Of a stretch of DNA of 64,000 bases, positions 32,200-41,597 are shown piece after piece. The notes below the pieces were generated by a model. The model had not been told where the DNA came from. It was given only the letters and a program-made list of their open reading frames with translations, and did no database searches. The translations under genes and the position numbers were made by a program. Every line of letters begins with the position of its first letter. Within the stretch, counting starts at the first letter, position 1. Source of the stretch: Clostridiales bacterium (GTDB lineage: Bacteria; Bacillota; Clostridia; Monoglobales; Monoglobaceae); NCBI GenBank assembly GCA_019419865.1, contig JAHZIG010000008.1, forward strand, positions 1-64,000. The letters are read 5' to 3'.

Positions 32200-33159
32200 T
32201 TATAAATAACTCACCTCGCTTACGTAATCGCCCTGGCTTCTCAGCCACATATCCACGCCCTTACCGAACACCTCGGCGCCGACGGTATAGACGCCGTTCT
32301 CCTCGCCTATCACTCGCGCCGTCGGCATACGATCCAGTATCGAGTCTATATCGTTGCCCGAATACTTAAACCGCACCTTTTGAAGTTTTCCGCCGTACAT
32401 GAACTGGACGCGTTTTCTGAACTCGCCCTCTTCAAACCGGCTGGCGTACGGGATATGGAACTTCTCGTCCAGCGTTTTGACGCTCTTGATCCTGTCTATA
32501 CGGTATATGGTCGGAAAAGAGTCGTTGATAACGTCGAAATCCTTCCTCACCTCTTCGTCGTCAATAAACGCCGTAAGATAGAAGTAGTACTCCGAAAACA
32601 TGATCGCGACCGGCTTCACCTTCCTCTTTACGACCGCCTTATCCTTTATCCTGACATACTCCATCTCTATGAACCGACACTCTCTTATCGCCAGTCCTAT
32701 GTTCCACATCGCGTCCATAATATTTTTTCTGTGGCGCGGTTCCACATAATGAAACAGCTCGTTGCTTATCAGGTCGTTCACCAGTTTCTGATTGCTCTTA
32801 GGCACGCAGCATTCAATCAATTTTTCAAGTATCCGGGACATATCCTCTCTCAGAAACGCCCTGCTGTCCAAGAGGATCTTGCAAAGCGCCAAAACCTCGC
32901 CGTTTGTGAGCTTCGATCTGTAGATCTGCTCGAGCCGGTACCCCTTATTATGTCTGTCGTAGATCACCGTGTTATACATCCCGGTCTTATCCATACCGGT
33001 CTCCAGAAAATCGCGTATATCGTCTATATCCCTCTGAATACTGCGCTCGTTGACCCCATATTCGTCAGCCGTCTCGGCCTTCTTCACCAGCCGCCCGTTC
33101 ATCAGTCTCGTGTATATATCGAGCACGCGCTCGACTTTATCGCCTTTTGTTTCGTTCAT
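32200..33159 (-). CDS. WYL-domain transcriptional regulator (YafY type)
   Basis: The 319-residue protein has an N-terminal helix-turn-helix (residues about 9-60: LDIYTRLMNGRLVKKAETAD, EYGVNERSIQRDIDDIRDFL). A WYL domain follows, recognised by ECRFIEMEYVRIKDK..VKPVAIMFSEYYFYLTAF in the ~150-200 region and YRIDRIKSV. The C-terminal WCX extension has DMWLRSQGDYVSEVSYL. WYL domains bind nucleic acid or nucleotide ligands and often control stress and defence genes. No defence system is adjacent here. AGGAGGCG precedes the ATG. Its target may be itself or the glycan genes upstream. Confidence 0.88.
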   Translation of the reverse strand: MNETKGDKVERVLDIYTRLMNGRLVKKAETADEYGVNERSIQRDIDDIRDFLETGMDKTGMYNTVIYDRHNKGYRLEQIYRSKLTNGEVLALCKILLDSRAFLREDMSRILEKLIECCVPKSNQKLVNDLISNELFHYVEPRHRKNIMDAMWNIGLAIRECRFIEMEYVRIKDKAVVKRKVKPVAIMFSEYYFYLTAFIDDEEVRKDFDVINDSFPTIYRIDRIKSVKTLDEKFHIPYASRFEEGEFRKRVQFMYGGKLQKVRFKYSGNDIDSILDRMPTARVIGEENGVYTVGAEVFGKGVDMWLRSQGDYVSEVSYL

Positions 33160-33373
33160 TTATTAACGCCTCCTGTCGTATAACCGTATTATACTTACTT
33201 GGAGAGACAGATTCTGTCCATGTGATGATCTTAGATCTATATATTTTTTATTTTTATAAATCATCTATATTTTATAGATCCTGAATATCTCTGTCAATAT
33301 TTTCGGACTATTTTTGATCGAATGCGGGAACGGACGGCCTCGCCGCCGTCGTAGGTCAAGTTTCATGCGCGTT

Positions 33374-33398
33374 AAAAGACGGCGTTTTAAGCGCCGCC
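33374..33398 (-). terminator. hairpin with T-run after the surface-protein gene
   Basis: On the minus strand GGCGGCG pairs with CGCCGTC across a 7-nt loop and is followed by TTTTAAC. It lies 113 bases past the stop codon of the 1103-residue gene. Another GC-rich palindrome lies at about 33442-33471. The rest of 33160-33510 has no supported gene. Confidence 0.55.
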
Positions 33399-33510
33399 TT
33401 GATTTAATTGGGAAGAATATTTTTTTAATTTAAGCTATATCATGCCGCCCGGCGCTATGCTGCGCGCGGGCGGGTTTTATTTATTCTCGTACTATTTTAA
33501 ATATACCGGT

Positions 33511-36500
33511 TTAAAACTTGGGCTGCATACTGTCCATGCCGTCCCACAGCATCAGTTTTACGGTCATGCCTTCCGCGTCGAAGTTCATAGGCTCGAAGAT
33601 CTGCGTTCCCGGCCCCGCGAAGGTTATCTCCTGTACCTCCATGCTCTTTAAGACGCCGGCGCTGTTATACGCCGCGAAGATCAGCGCGTATTCTCCAGCT
33701 TCGGGCGCGGTCACTACCGCCTTGCCGTCTATGTATTCCGCCTTGAAGCCGCTCTCCGGCTCTGTGAACGTAACCGTTCCTGCGGAATTATAGCCGAATA
33801 TATCTCCGTAAAATTCGGTTCCCGTAACCGCCGCAGAACTGTAGCTGTCCTTGATATCGCCCGTCGATAAATATCCGACTATGCCGCCGGCATATTTGTC
33901 CGCCGCCGTTACGGCGCCTTCATTTTGGCAATTCGAGATCGAGCTTGCGGAGCTTCCGGTAATTCCGCCGACGTAGCTTCTGCCCGAGACGGCGCCGGAG
34001 TTATAGCAATTCGTCACTTCGTCGCTCCCCTTAAGATAGCCCGATATTCCGCCCGCGAAGTCTACCGCGTTATATACGTCGCCCGTGTTATTACTGTCTC
34101 TGATAACTCCGAACGAGCTGTAACCCGCGATACCGCCGACGTAGTTCTGAGACGTGTCGGCCGTATATGAAGCCACGGTAGCGTCGCTTCGGATATTTCC
34201 CGAATTGTCGCAGCCCGAGACCTCTCCGTTTTCAAGCAGTCCTACGATACCGCCGAGCCTGTTTCTGAATCCGTCCATACCGTTTTCTATATCGGCCGCG
34301 TTGGTACACTCGCTTATCGCGGCATCCACAACGTGTCCGGCTATGCCGCCCGCGTAGCTCTCCTTCTGGGTTATTGCGATAGCGCCCGAATTGTCGCAGT
34401 TTGAGATAACTCCGCCGCCGCTGAGCGCGCCGACTATTCCGCCCGCTTCTCTTTGAGCGTTGATAGTAACGCTACTGTCGCAGTTCGTTATCTCGCCCGA
34501 GCTCCAGCCGGCTATGCCGCCTACGACCGAGCTTGCGTTTATCGCGCCGGATACGCTCAGGTCTTTGACCGAACCGCTAACTATGCCGAACAAGCCCTGC
34601 GTGCTCTCGTTTCCGTTTATATAAAGGCCGGATATCGTATGTCCGCCGCCTTCGAATACTCCGCCGAACGGATTGGTTCCGCCTATAGCGTCGTACGAAC
34701 CGATAGGCGTCCACGACTCTCTGGTCTCGGCGTTATACTTCTCGGACAGATCGAGGTCGGTATTGAGCGTTACGGTCTTGCCCGCGTAATTATGTCCGCC
34801 GTTTACTATTTCCGCAAAGTTTTCGAGGTCTTCTATCGTATCGATCTCGGTGACCAATTCTGAATCCGGCATACCGGCCGAGGATTCGGTTATCGTAAGC
34901 GACGGTCTTGCGGCCAGAGTCTCGGCGTTTGTGACCGATCTGTAGTCGCCGCCCGTCGTACCTACGCTGTATACCAGCAGCGTGATTATTTTATCCTCGC
35001 TCTCCGCGAGCGCCGTCTTTATAGCCTCGGTTACGTCTATGGAGTCGGTCGTCGAAGTCCCCGTGCTCGTCAGATAATATTCGCCTAAAATACCGTTCGC
35101 CGCTGCGGACATATCGTCGTTGCTCGCCTGGTTCGTTCCCGGCGCGATCAGCGTCTTTCTGTTCTCGTCGGCGTAGAGAACTACCGTGGTTCCGTCGCTC
35201 TGCTTAAACGCCGACATCCTTGTGTCCTCGGTACCGTCGATACAGAAATCTCCGGAGAAGCTCCCTTCGTCCCAATCGTTGTTCGGGATCAGGAAGATCG
35301 CCTTTGAGTTAGAGGTTCCTTTATTCTTGGTAAATTGAAGCGTCGCGTCGGATATCAGTTCTTCGTCGTAATTTGACAGATCGAATTTCACAAACGTCAT
35401 TCTGTCAGCGGCGATTATGACGTCGCTTCCGTTACCTTGAACTGTGCCGTTGTTCCTCAGCGATATGCTGTTTATCGCGGCGGCGCGGGTCGTTCCGAAT
35501 CTGTCCTTGGTATATTCGACAGATACGGTAACGTCGCTGTTTGGCATGGTATAAGTTCCGTCCGCGTTCTGCGCTACTATGTTGTCTTCAGCGTCTCTAA
35601 CGGTTATATTTGCGGTATAACCGATATTCTCGCCGCCGTTTACCGTGAATACGCCGCCCGGCTTAGCGTAAGCCGTTCCGTCCGTATAGGTCGTTCCCGC
35701 CGACTCGACGCTTACTACTCCGAGCGGATTCCGCTCTGTGGAGAACGTGATCATATTCGACTTTGTATAATCGGCGCCAACTTCAATCGTACGCGAATAG
35801 CTCGCGGTCTCCGCGCCGTCCGTCTTTGTCACGGTGAGTATCACGTTTGCCGACGTCGCGTCGCCGACGTACTGTTCGTTAAACGCGAGTCCGTTTTCAA
35901 CTACCTTTATCGGAGCGGACGCGTCGCCGTAGATCTCTATAGAGACCTCGCTCCCGTTTTCGGGAGCCGTTATCTCCACCCCGCTCTCCTCTGTGACCGT
36001 CTTGCCGCTGAGCTGAGAATTAACGCTTACAAAGTCCGCGTACGCCTGTCTGTATATTTCGCTGTCGGTATACTCGAACACTATCTGCGGATATACCCAT
36101 TTGCTGTATTCGGTGGCGCCGCCGCTATAAAACAGAGGCGCTCCTCCGCCGTTTAAACGGTTATTGGCGTCTATGTTAGACGTCGCGTACTCGGTCTTGT
36201 TGGTATTGCCGCTTCCGTATTCCACCAAAAACGAAACGGTATCGCCCGCGTTTATCACTTCGCCCGTCACGTCTATCGCGGTCTGCCAGTTTGCGAGATC
36301 TTCCGGATACGCCGAAAGGCTATCCGCGCTCAACGCCGTTATCTCGGCCGCCGAGAAAAAGTCGTCCCTCGAGCCTCTCGGGATCGAAAATCCGGCTACG
36401 AACTCCTTGTCTTCGGTCGTGTTGAACTCGTTATTTACAGTATATAGATTCTGATTAAGCCCCGATTTGCTGACCATAGGCGTGAGTCTGAGCGTCGCGC

Positions 36501-36822
36501 TCTTTATCACCTTATTCTCCGCCGCCGGATTATCGTCCTTGGTCGATAGATCGAACTGGAACGCCGCGCCTATGCCCGCGCTTCCGGTCACTTCAAGAAT
36601 GCCCGCCGAATCCGTCTGTTCCTCAAACGTCCCTCTTATCTTCGCAAACCTTGAGCTGTATATCGACCATTCTCCGCCGTTGGATATCCCGCCTGCCGCG
36701 CCCGTATCCGGCTGGGGCGCGTCGAACGCCCATACCGGAACCGCCGTCGTACCGAGAGCCGCGACAGCGACGGAAACCGCGGCGACCGACGATAATATTT
36801 TCTTGATAAATGTATTTTTCAC
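33511..36822 (-). CDS. large secreted surface protein with GLUG repeats
   Basis: The 1103-residue exported protein starts at GTG with AGGAGG 8 bases upstream. A signal peptide covers about residues 1-32. Two beta-rich modules (about 40-260 and 440-640) each have an ATLRLTP/ATLQFTK core and end in an ASLTITE-type strand. These look like carbohydrate-binding-type (CBM or DNRLRE-like) domains. A Dockerin-free linker lies between them. From about 660 to 1000 there are at least eight GLUG-type repeats (VGGIAGWSSGEITNCDSS, AGGIVGALSGGGVISNCDNS). The C-terminal beta-sandwich has LIFAAYNSAGVLKSME and MLWDGMDSMQP. No sortase motif is visible. Probable role: adhesion to, or processing of, glycans together with its neighbour. 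Confidence 0.82.
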   Translation of the reverse strand: MKNTFIKKILSSVAAVSVAVAALGTTAVPVWAFDAPQPDTGAAGGISNGGEWSIYSSRFAKIRGTFEEQTDSAGILEVTGSAGIGAAFQFDLSTKDDNPAAENKVIKSATLRLTPMVSKSGLNQNLYTVNNEFNTTEDKEFVAGFSIPRGSRDDFFSAAEITALSADSLSAYPEDLANWQTAIDVTGEVINAGDTVSFLVEYGSGNTNKTEYATSNIDANNRLNGGGAPLFYSGGATEYSKWVYPQIVFEYTDSEIYRQAYADFVSVNSQLSGKTVTEESGVEITAPENGSEVSIEIYGDASAPIKVVENGLAFNEQYVGDATSANVILTVTKTDGAETASYSRTIEVGADYTKSNMITFSTERNPLGVVSVESAGTTYTDGTAYAKPGGVFTVNGGENIGYTANITVRDAEDNIVAQNADGTYTMPNSDVTVSVEYTKDRFGTTRAAAINSISLRNNGTVQGNGSDVIIAADRMTFVKFDLSNYDEELISDATLQFTKNKGTSNSKAIFLIPNNDWDEGSFSGDFCIDGTEDTRMSAFKQSDGTTVVLYADENRKTLIAPGTNQASNDDMSAAANGILGEYYLTSTGTSTTDSIDVTEAIKTALAESEDKIITLLVYSVGTTGGDYRSVTNAETLAARPSLTITESSAGMPDSELVTEIDTIEDLENFAEIVNGGHNYAGKTVTLNTDLDLSEKYNAETRESWTPIGSYDAIGGTNPFGGVFEGGGHTISGLYINGNESTQGLFGIVSGSVKDLSVSGAINASSVVGGIAGWSSGEITNCDSSVTINAQREAGGIVGALSGGGVISNCDNSGAIAITQKESYAGGIAGHVVDAAISECTNAADIENGMDGFRNRLGGIVGLLENGEVSGCDNSGNIRSDATVASYTADTSQNYVGGIAGYSSFGVIRDSNNTGDVYNAVDFAGGISGYLKGSDEVTNCYNSGAVSGRSYVGGITGSSASSISNCQNEGAVTAADKYAGGIVGYLSTGDIKDSYSSAAVTGTEFYGDIFGYNSAGTVTFTEPESGFKAEYIDGKAVVTAPEAGEYALIFAAYNSAGVLKSMEVQEITFAGPGTQIFEPMNFDAEGMTVKLMLWDGMDSMQPKF

Positions 36823-36857
36823 CTTATTTTCCTCCTATCATACTCCGCCGTTCTCTA

Positions 36858-39047
36858 TCAAGGCTGCTCGTCGCCCAATATCTCTACCTTGGAAATATCG
36901 AGCTGATAGCCGTCGCGCGGGATTATCTTTACGTATCTGCCGACGATCTCTTCCTGTCCTACCTCGGGATCGTCCTGATTCGCCAGCCAGTTAGATTTCA
37001 CGCGCTTGTTGTAATCCGGCCTGTTCCTCGAATTGACGGCGCCCTCGCCGTGCTCGTCCGTATGTCCCGCGCTCCAATCCTGTCCGTCCTTTGAAATAAA
37101 TATGCGGTAGTCGTGCATTATATCCGCTCTGTCCCAAGTGATGCGCACGCATTTTATCTGACGCTGCGCGCCGAGGTCTATTATCAGTCCGTCGCCCTCG
37201 AGTTCGCCCGGACGATCGGTAGTCGAGTCGTAGTAGACAGGCTCGCCCTGTCCGACCTGCGAATACCAAACCGTGTTTACGTCGGTATCCAGCACGGCGC
37301 TCGGGTCGGAACCGTTCTCGGAAATATCCGCGCTCGCCGACGCGCCCTCGATCTGAGTATAGTCGTAGTACTCCGGCCAAATATCCTCGGGAACGATCGA
37401 CGGGTTATATACGTACTTCGATTCTCCCGAAGCCACGAAGTTTATATTCTTTGTGTTGCTTCCTATATTGATGTGCGCGTCCTCCGCGCTCAGAGCCAGC
37501 TCCCCGTTGATCTTGAGGTTTTCAAAAGTGACGTTCTGGGTCATGCCCTCTACTCCGTCGCTGGTATCGTAGCCCTCGATCCTGCCTGTGAACGTATCGT
37601 CGGGGTTGGTGTAATCGACGTCCTTGAAATAGATATTATTTATCCCCTTGCCGGGATACGTATATGTACCGTATCTGTCCTGAGTCGTTATAAACAACTG
37701 CACCAGCTCGTTCGCCATGTAATCCTGGATACGTATATCGTCAAAGTAGATATTTGTTATAGTGTTGCCCTCCGACACGTCCATGCGTATGGGCTGAGGC
37801 ATCCTCTTCATTTCCCCGTTTTCGGTTCGCCAAGCGTATTTGTTATACGTCAGTATATCTATATCGTGGAAGCGGCAGTTGTCTATCACGCGGCCGCCGT
37901 TCGGAGACGAGCTGTCGCCGTGGGTCCCGAAGTGGATAGGTCTCGCAAGGTCGGGCATAAGCACGCAGTTCTCGACCTTTATATTTCTGACGTTGCCGGT
38001 ATCGCCCCAGTAGTTGCCGTTCCAGCGCGGACCGTAGATCGCTATACAGTCGTCGTTGCCGCGGAAGAAACAACCCTCGACGGTCACGTCCTCGGAGCAG
38101 AAGATATCCATGCAGTCGCCCCATTTTCCGTTGCCGATGGATTTCGCGTTTTTGATCGTCACGTTCTTCGCGTTTGCGATATTGACGCCGTAGCCGCCGT
38201 TATTAGCCCAGCTGTAGTTGAGCGCCATCGTGCCGCAGACGTAAGCGTTTGTTACGTCGTTAACGGTGATCGCCGCGTACTGCGGTCTGTAGACCAACAC
38301 GTGGCCTATGAGCTTGGCGTTTGTGGTATAGTCCATATTGAGCGTGGCGTTTATCACCGCGCCGCCCTCGAAATACCAGGTTTGATCGCTGCGCACGGTA
38401 ATATCTCTGTAGTCCGCCGTTGTGTAAAATCCGGGTTTTACGTATACTACGTCGGTATCGTAAGACAGCTGTATCTGATCGCCGGCCGAAGCGTCTACGA
38501 CCGATACGCTCTTGCCCTCGGCCTCGAGATCCTCCGGCGTCGGCAGAGTCATGATCTCGTCGATCCAGATCTGAATATTATGCACCGTGTCGCCGTTGGG
38601 GTCTAAGACTATCCTCTGTCCCGGTTCGGCGGTAAACGTGATAACGTTATCGCCCTCGGTATAGTTAAGGTCGATGCCGTAGCTCTTCGGGTAGACGGCG
38701 GTCTCGCTGTTTAATCCGTTTTCGATATTGTCGATCCCGCCGTTGCACACGACTCTCACCTCAACCGGTCCGTCGGCGTCGAAGTAAACCATCGCCGCGT
38801 CTCTTACTCCGTTGCTCATAACTTTCGCCTTAAAGACGGTCAGAGCCTGCCACTCGTCCTCGCTTCCGCCTTCGGGACGAACGCTTACGGTATAGGAACC
38901 GTTCAGCTCCACGCCGTCCGGCGCCGGATAGGTTACCAGGTTGGTCTTCCCGCCGTCGACCGCGCCCGCCGGTACGACGTATAGGCTAAGCGCTACCGCT
39001 AAAGCGAGGAGCGCCGTTATTCCTTTCCTAAAAAAACTCCTTAACAT
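36858..39047 (-). CDS. secreted GH28-like beta-helix enzyme with discoidin domain
   Basis: The 729-residue protein has a signal peptide (about 1-29, ending VPAGAVDG). A jelly-roll module follows (about 33-165). A right-handed beta-helix then spans about 170-570, with NAKNVTIKNAKSIG, WGDCMDIFCSEDVTVEGCFF, GNDDCIAIYGPRW and ARPIHFGTHGDSS. These match the layout of GH28-type polysaccharide hydrolases (NDD and G-H-G regions), though not canonically. Residues about 580-725 form an F5/8 type C (discoidin) domain (DTDVNTVWYSQ, QIKCVRITWDRADI). It probably cleaves a plant or mucin-like glycan outside the cell. It lies 36 bases upstream of the GLUG-repeat gene and is likely co-transcribed. Confidence 0.83.
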   Translation of the reverse strand: MLRSFFRKGITALLALAVALSLYVVPAGAVDGGKTNLVTYPAPDGVELNGSYTVSVRPEGGSEDEWQALTVFKAKVMSNGVRDAAMVYFDADGPVEVRVVCNGGIDNIENGLNSETAVYPKSYGIDLNYTEGDNVITFTAEPGQRIVLDPNGDTVHNIQIWIDEIMTLPTPEDLEAEGKSVSVVDASAGDQIQLSYDTDVVYVKPGFYTTADYRDITVRSDQTWYFEGGAVINATLNMDYTTNAKLIGHVLVYRPQYAAITVNDVTNAYVCGTMALNYSWANNGGYGVNIANAKNVTIKNAKSIGNGKWGDCMDIFCSEDVTVEGCFFRGNDDCIAIYGPRWNGNYWGDTGNVRNIKVENCVLMPDLARPIHFGTHGDSSSPNGGRVIDNCRFHDIDILTYNKYAWRTENGEMKRMPQPIRMDVSEGNTITNIYFDDIRIQDYMANELVQLFITTQDRYGTYTYPGKGINNIYFKDVDYTNPDDTFTGRIEGYDTSDGVEGMTQNVTFENLKINGELALSAEDAHINIGSNTKNINFVASGESKYVYNPSIVPEDIWPEYYDYTQIEGASASADISENGSDPSAVLDTDVNTVWYSQVGQGEPVYYDSTTDRPGELEGDGLIIDLGAQRQIKCVRITWDRADIMHDYRIFISKDGQDWSAGHTDEHGEGAVNSRNRPDYNKRVKSNWLANQDDPEVGQEEIVGRYVKIIPRDGYQLDISKVEILGDEQP

Positions 39048-39165
39048 TTAAATACCTGCCTTTCTTTTTTTGAATTGGTAATTTTATTATAGCGCCGGGC
39101 GCTCATGTTATTAAATGAAGTTTTCAGACCTAAACTTGCACAAAACAAACGTCTTATACAAAGCA

Positions 39166-39200
39166 AAAACCGAGCGATTTTACCAAAGCCGCTCGGTTTT
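39166..39200. terminator. bidirectional-type terminator after the AraC gene
   Basis: A perfect 11-bp stem, AAAACCGAGCG / CGCTCGGTTTT, has a 13-nt loop. It ends the AraC transcript (minus strand). Confidence 0.8.
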
Positions 39201-39215
39201 AAACCATCTTAAGTT

Positions 39216-40058
39216 TTATATCTTATACTTTCTTCTGTATTCCATGGGCGCAAGCCCCGTCTTCTCCTTCACCAACCGCGAAAGATAGGTCGTATCCGAA
39301 TACTGAAAGCTCTCGGCTATAGCCTTAAGCGGAACGTCGCTTTCACGCAGCATTTTTAACACGCCCTCCATCCTAAGCGCGTCGATATACATTTTACACG
39401 ATATCCCGTACTCCTTTTTGAACTCCCTGCGAAAGTATCCCTCGCTGACGCTGATAAGCCCCGCCAGCTCCGAAACTTTTATTCGCCTATGCCGGTAAAA
39501 TCTCTCTATATACATCATTACCCTGCTGAAATCGATCTTGCTCTTGTTGCCGGGCGTCTTGGCTTTAGCCTCGGCTATATCGAAAGTTATCGCGAGTATC
39601 CGCCCCGCGCAGGCGAGCCTGTCGAATACCTGGGCGTGCGTCCCCGGCTCTCCTATATCCGCCGCCCTGGCGAACAGATCGTCGAGCTCCCGCGCGTACT
39701 CCCCGGCATGGATCGCGGGCGGTCCTACGACATATCTATAATATGAGATCCCGCTCGCCTCGGCGTCAAAACGCATGATGTAAAATTCGGCCTTGGCGTC
39801 TTTCTCGATATATATCTCTCGGTATTCGTTGGCGGGCGTGCATATGAGCATATCCTTGTCCACAAAATACTTCCCCTGCTCGGTCGAGACGTTGAGCCGT
39901 CCGCTTTTCACATAGAACAGCTCGTTTGAATTCATCAAAGGGCTCGTCCTCCAACCGCTTTCCTCGACGTATTTCTTACAATACACCACGCTCAAGTTCG
40001 CGAATCTGAGACTTTCCATAAATATGTTCTTTTTATTTTGCTCGTCTACGTCTTTCAT
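39216..40058 (-). CDS. AraC-family regulator
   Basis: The 280-residue protein has an N-terminal cupin-like sensor (NELFYVKSGRLNVSTEQGKY). The C-terminal double helix-turn-helix shows IKVSELAGLISVSEGYFRRE and SFQYSDTTYLSRLVKEKTGL, then PMEYRRKYKI. Such sensors usually bind sugars. The position directly upstream of the beta-helix enzyme and surface protein suggests control of these glycan genes. GAGGTGAGAGCGGGATT precedes the ATG. Confidence 0.92.
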   Translation of the reverse strand: MKDVDEQNKKNIFMESLRFANLSVVYCKKYVEESGWRTSPLMNSNELFYVKSGRLNVSTEQGKYFVDKDMLICTPANEYREIYIEKDAKAEFYIMRFDAEASGISYYRYVVGPPAIHAGEYARELDDLFARAADIGEPGTHAQVFDRLACAGRILAITFDIAEAKAKTPGNKSKIDFSRVMMYIERFYRHRRIKVSELAGLISVSEGYFRREFKKEYGISCKMYIDALRMEGVLKMLRESDVPLKAIAESFQYSDTTYLSRLVKEKTGLAPMEYRRKYKI

Positions 40059-40183
40059 AATCCCGCTCTCACCTCTTTTAATATCGTTTTCCTCGCGCCA
40101 CTATACGGCTATAACTTTACGAACGACCCGGCCAAAAACGCCCGCGCCTTACGCTTCATTGTCATAAACCCGCTCGGGGCGTC

Positions 40184-41005
40184 TCACTCGCCCAGAAGTC
40201 TAAGGGCGTTCTTATAATAAATATTGTCGAGCGTCTCGTTATCGAAACCGAAGCCGTCGATAAACTCCTTGGTCGCTCCGGCCGACTGCCAGGGCATATC
40301 CGTCCCGAACAGTATCTTATCAGAACCGTGTTCCTCGACCAGCCTTGCAAACAGATCCGGATCGATAAATCCTCCGACGTAGCAGGCGTCGAACATTATC
40401 GGCGAACCTTTGAGATATTTGTATACGTCCTCCCAAAGCCGCCAGCCGCCCATGTGCGCCGCTATTATATTATCCCCGCCGAGCTTGTCGAGCAGCCCCG
40501 CGAGCGCCTGAGGCGAGCAGTGGACAGGGGGCGGCATCCCTATATCCGCTCCCGCGTGGATCGTTACTTTAAGACCCAGCTCCTCCGCCTTTTTCAGCAG
40601 TCTTACCGACTCGGGCGAATCTATAAAGGTCTCCTGATACTCGGGGTGAAGTTTTATCCCCCCGAGCCCCAACCCGGCTATCTCCTCGAGCGTCTCCTCC
40701 CAGTTCTCCTGCATAGGGTGCAGGCTTCCGAACGAATATATCTTCCTGCCGTTTATCTCGGTATTGTTTATCTTGGCCGCGAACTTATTTATACTCGCCG
40801 ACTGCTTGACCGTAGTCGCTATCGGCATGACCACCGACGCGGTAACGTCGTACTTCTCCATACTCTCGACAAGCCCGCTAAGAGTTCCGTCCGAGACGGG
40901 CGGGTATTCTCTATGCTGTATCTTTATTATATTATTCTCCAGTATCTCCAACGTTCTTCTCGCGATCTTATCCGGGAAAACGTGGGTGTGAAAGTCTATC
41001 AACAT
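40184..41005 (-). CDS. amidohydrolase-family (ACMSD-like) metal hydrolase
   Basis: The product begins MLIDFHTHVFPDKIARRT, with the HxH metal motif at once. It continues with GGIKLHPEYQETFIDSPE, a conserved VTIHAGADIGMPPP metal histidine, IIAAHMGGW and the catalytic Asp in KILFGTDMPWQS. This is the amidohydrolase-2 TIM barrel, 273 residues. ATG 41005 has GGAG upstream; an alternative GTG at 41044 adds 13 residues and starts 7 bases after the preceding stop codon. Members decarboxylate or hydrolyse diverse small substrates; this one is unassigned. Operon with the C_GCAxxG_C_C and MATE genes. Confidence 0.85.
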   Translation of the reverse strand: MLIDFHTHVFPDKIARRTLEILENNIIKIQHREYPPVSDGTLSGLVESMEKYDVTASVVMPIATTVKQSASINKFAAKINNTEINGRKIYSFGSLHPMQENWEETLEEIAGLGLGGIKLHPEYQETFIDSPESVRLLKKAEELGLKVTIHAGADIGMPPPVHCSPQALAGLLDKLGGDNIIAAHMGGWRLWEDVYKYLKGSPIMFDACYVGGFIDPDLFARLVEEHGSDKILFGTDMPWQSAGATKEFIDGFGFDNETLDNIYYKNALRLLGE

Positions 41006-41051
41006 TTTTCGTTCATCTCCGTTCATGTTATTAAATTTTTCCACAGCGCTT

Positions 41052-41597
41052 TTATCCTTCCTGCGCCGGGTCGCCGTCTCTTTCGCTCAAGGCGATATAC
41101 TCGGCCAGTATCTCGGCCGCGTCGCCGATCAGCTCCGGACAAGGTCGTTTTTTATAGTACTCCTCCGTCCGCTCCGTGGGCGTCGGGTCGCTCGACCCGC
41201 TTCCGGGACCTTTAGTCAGCAGCTCGCGGCAGACGATCGAACCGTTCTTCTCCCTAAACCTGCCGGCCAGTTCCTGGATCAGCGCGTAGTGGCGCTTCTT
41301 CGCTTCAAAGTCCTTTGGGTCGCCGTAGCCGAACTTATATCCGGCTATCATAAACATTCCGGAAACCGCGCCGCAAACCTCGCGCAGTCTGCCCATCCCG
41401 CCGCCGAACGACGACGCTATCCTGACCGCCGCGGCAGGATCGAGCCCGACCTCCTCGGCGAAGGTCATTACGATCGACTGCGAACAATTATACCCCTGCT
41501 TAAACAGCTCCATCGCCCGGCGCCGCTTTTCTTTCTTTATTCTCTCTATCTCGCCCTCTTGGACGCGATCTATATTATTGGCTTGCATATTTTCCAC
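41052..41597 (-). CDS. C_GCAxxG_C_C-family protein
   Basis: The 181-residue protein has AMELFKQGYNCSQSIVMTFA and SFGGGMGRLREVCGAVSGMF, the pattern of the C_GCAxxG_C_C family. Some cysteine positions seem altered at the C-terminal side (GSIVCRELL, RPCPELI kept). These proteins are predicted redox or metal-binding proteins, often near transporters. The likely start is GTG 41597; an ATG three codons on (41588) is an alternative. The start overlaps the MATE gene by 23 bases, so the two are co-expressed. Confidence 0.85.
   Translation of the reverse strand: MENMQANNIDRVQEGEIERIKKEKRRRAMELFKQGYNCSQSIVMTFAEEVGLDPAAAVRIASSFGGGMGRLREVCGAVSGMFMIAGYKFGYGDPKDFEAKKRHYALIQELAGRFREKNGSIVCRELLTKGPGSGSSDPTPTERTEEYYKKRPCPELIGDAAEILAEYIALSERDGDPAQEG

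Noticed and set aside
37113..38606. 497-codon plus-strand frame opposite the beta-helix enzyme
   Set aside because: Shadow frame; the minus-strand gene has signal peptide, domains and a ribosome site.
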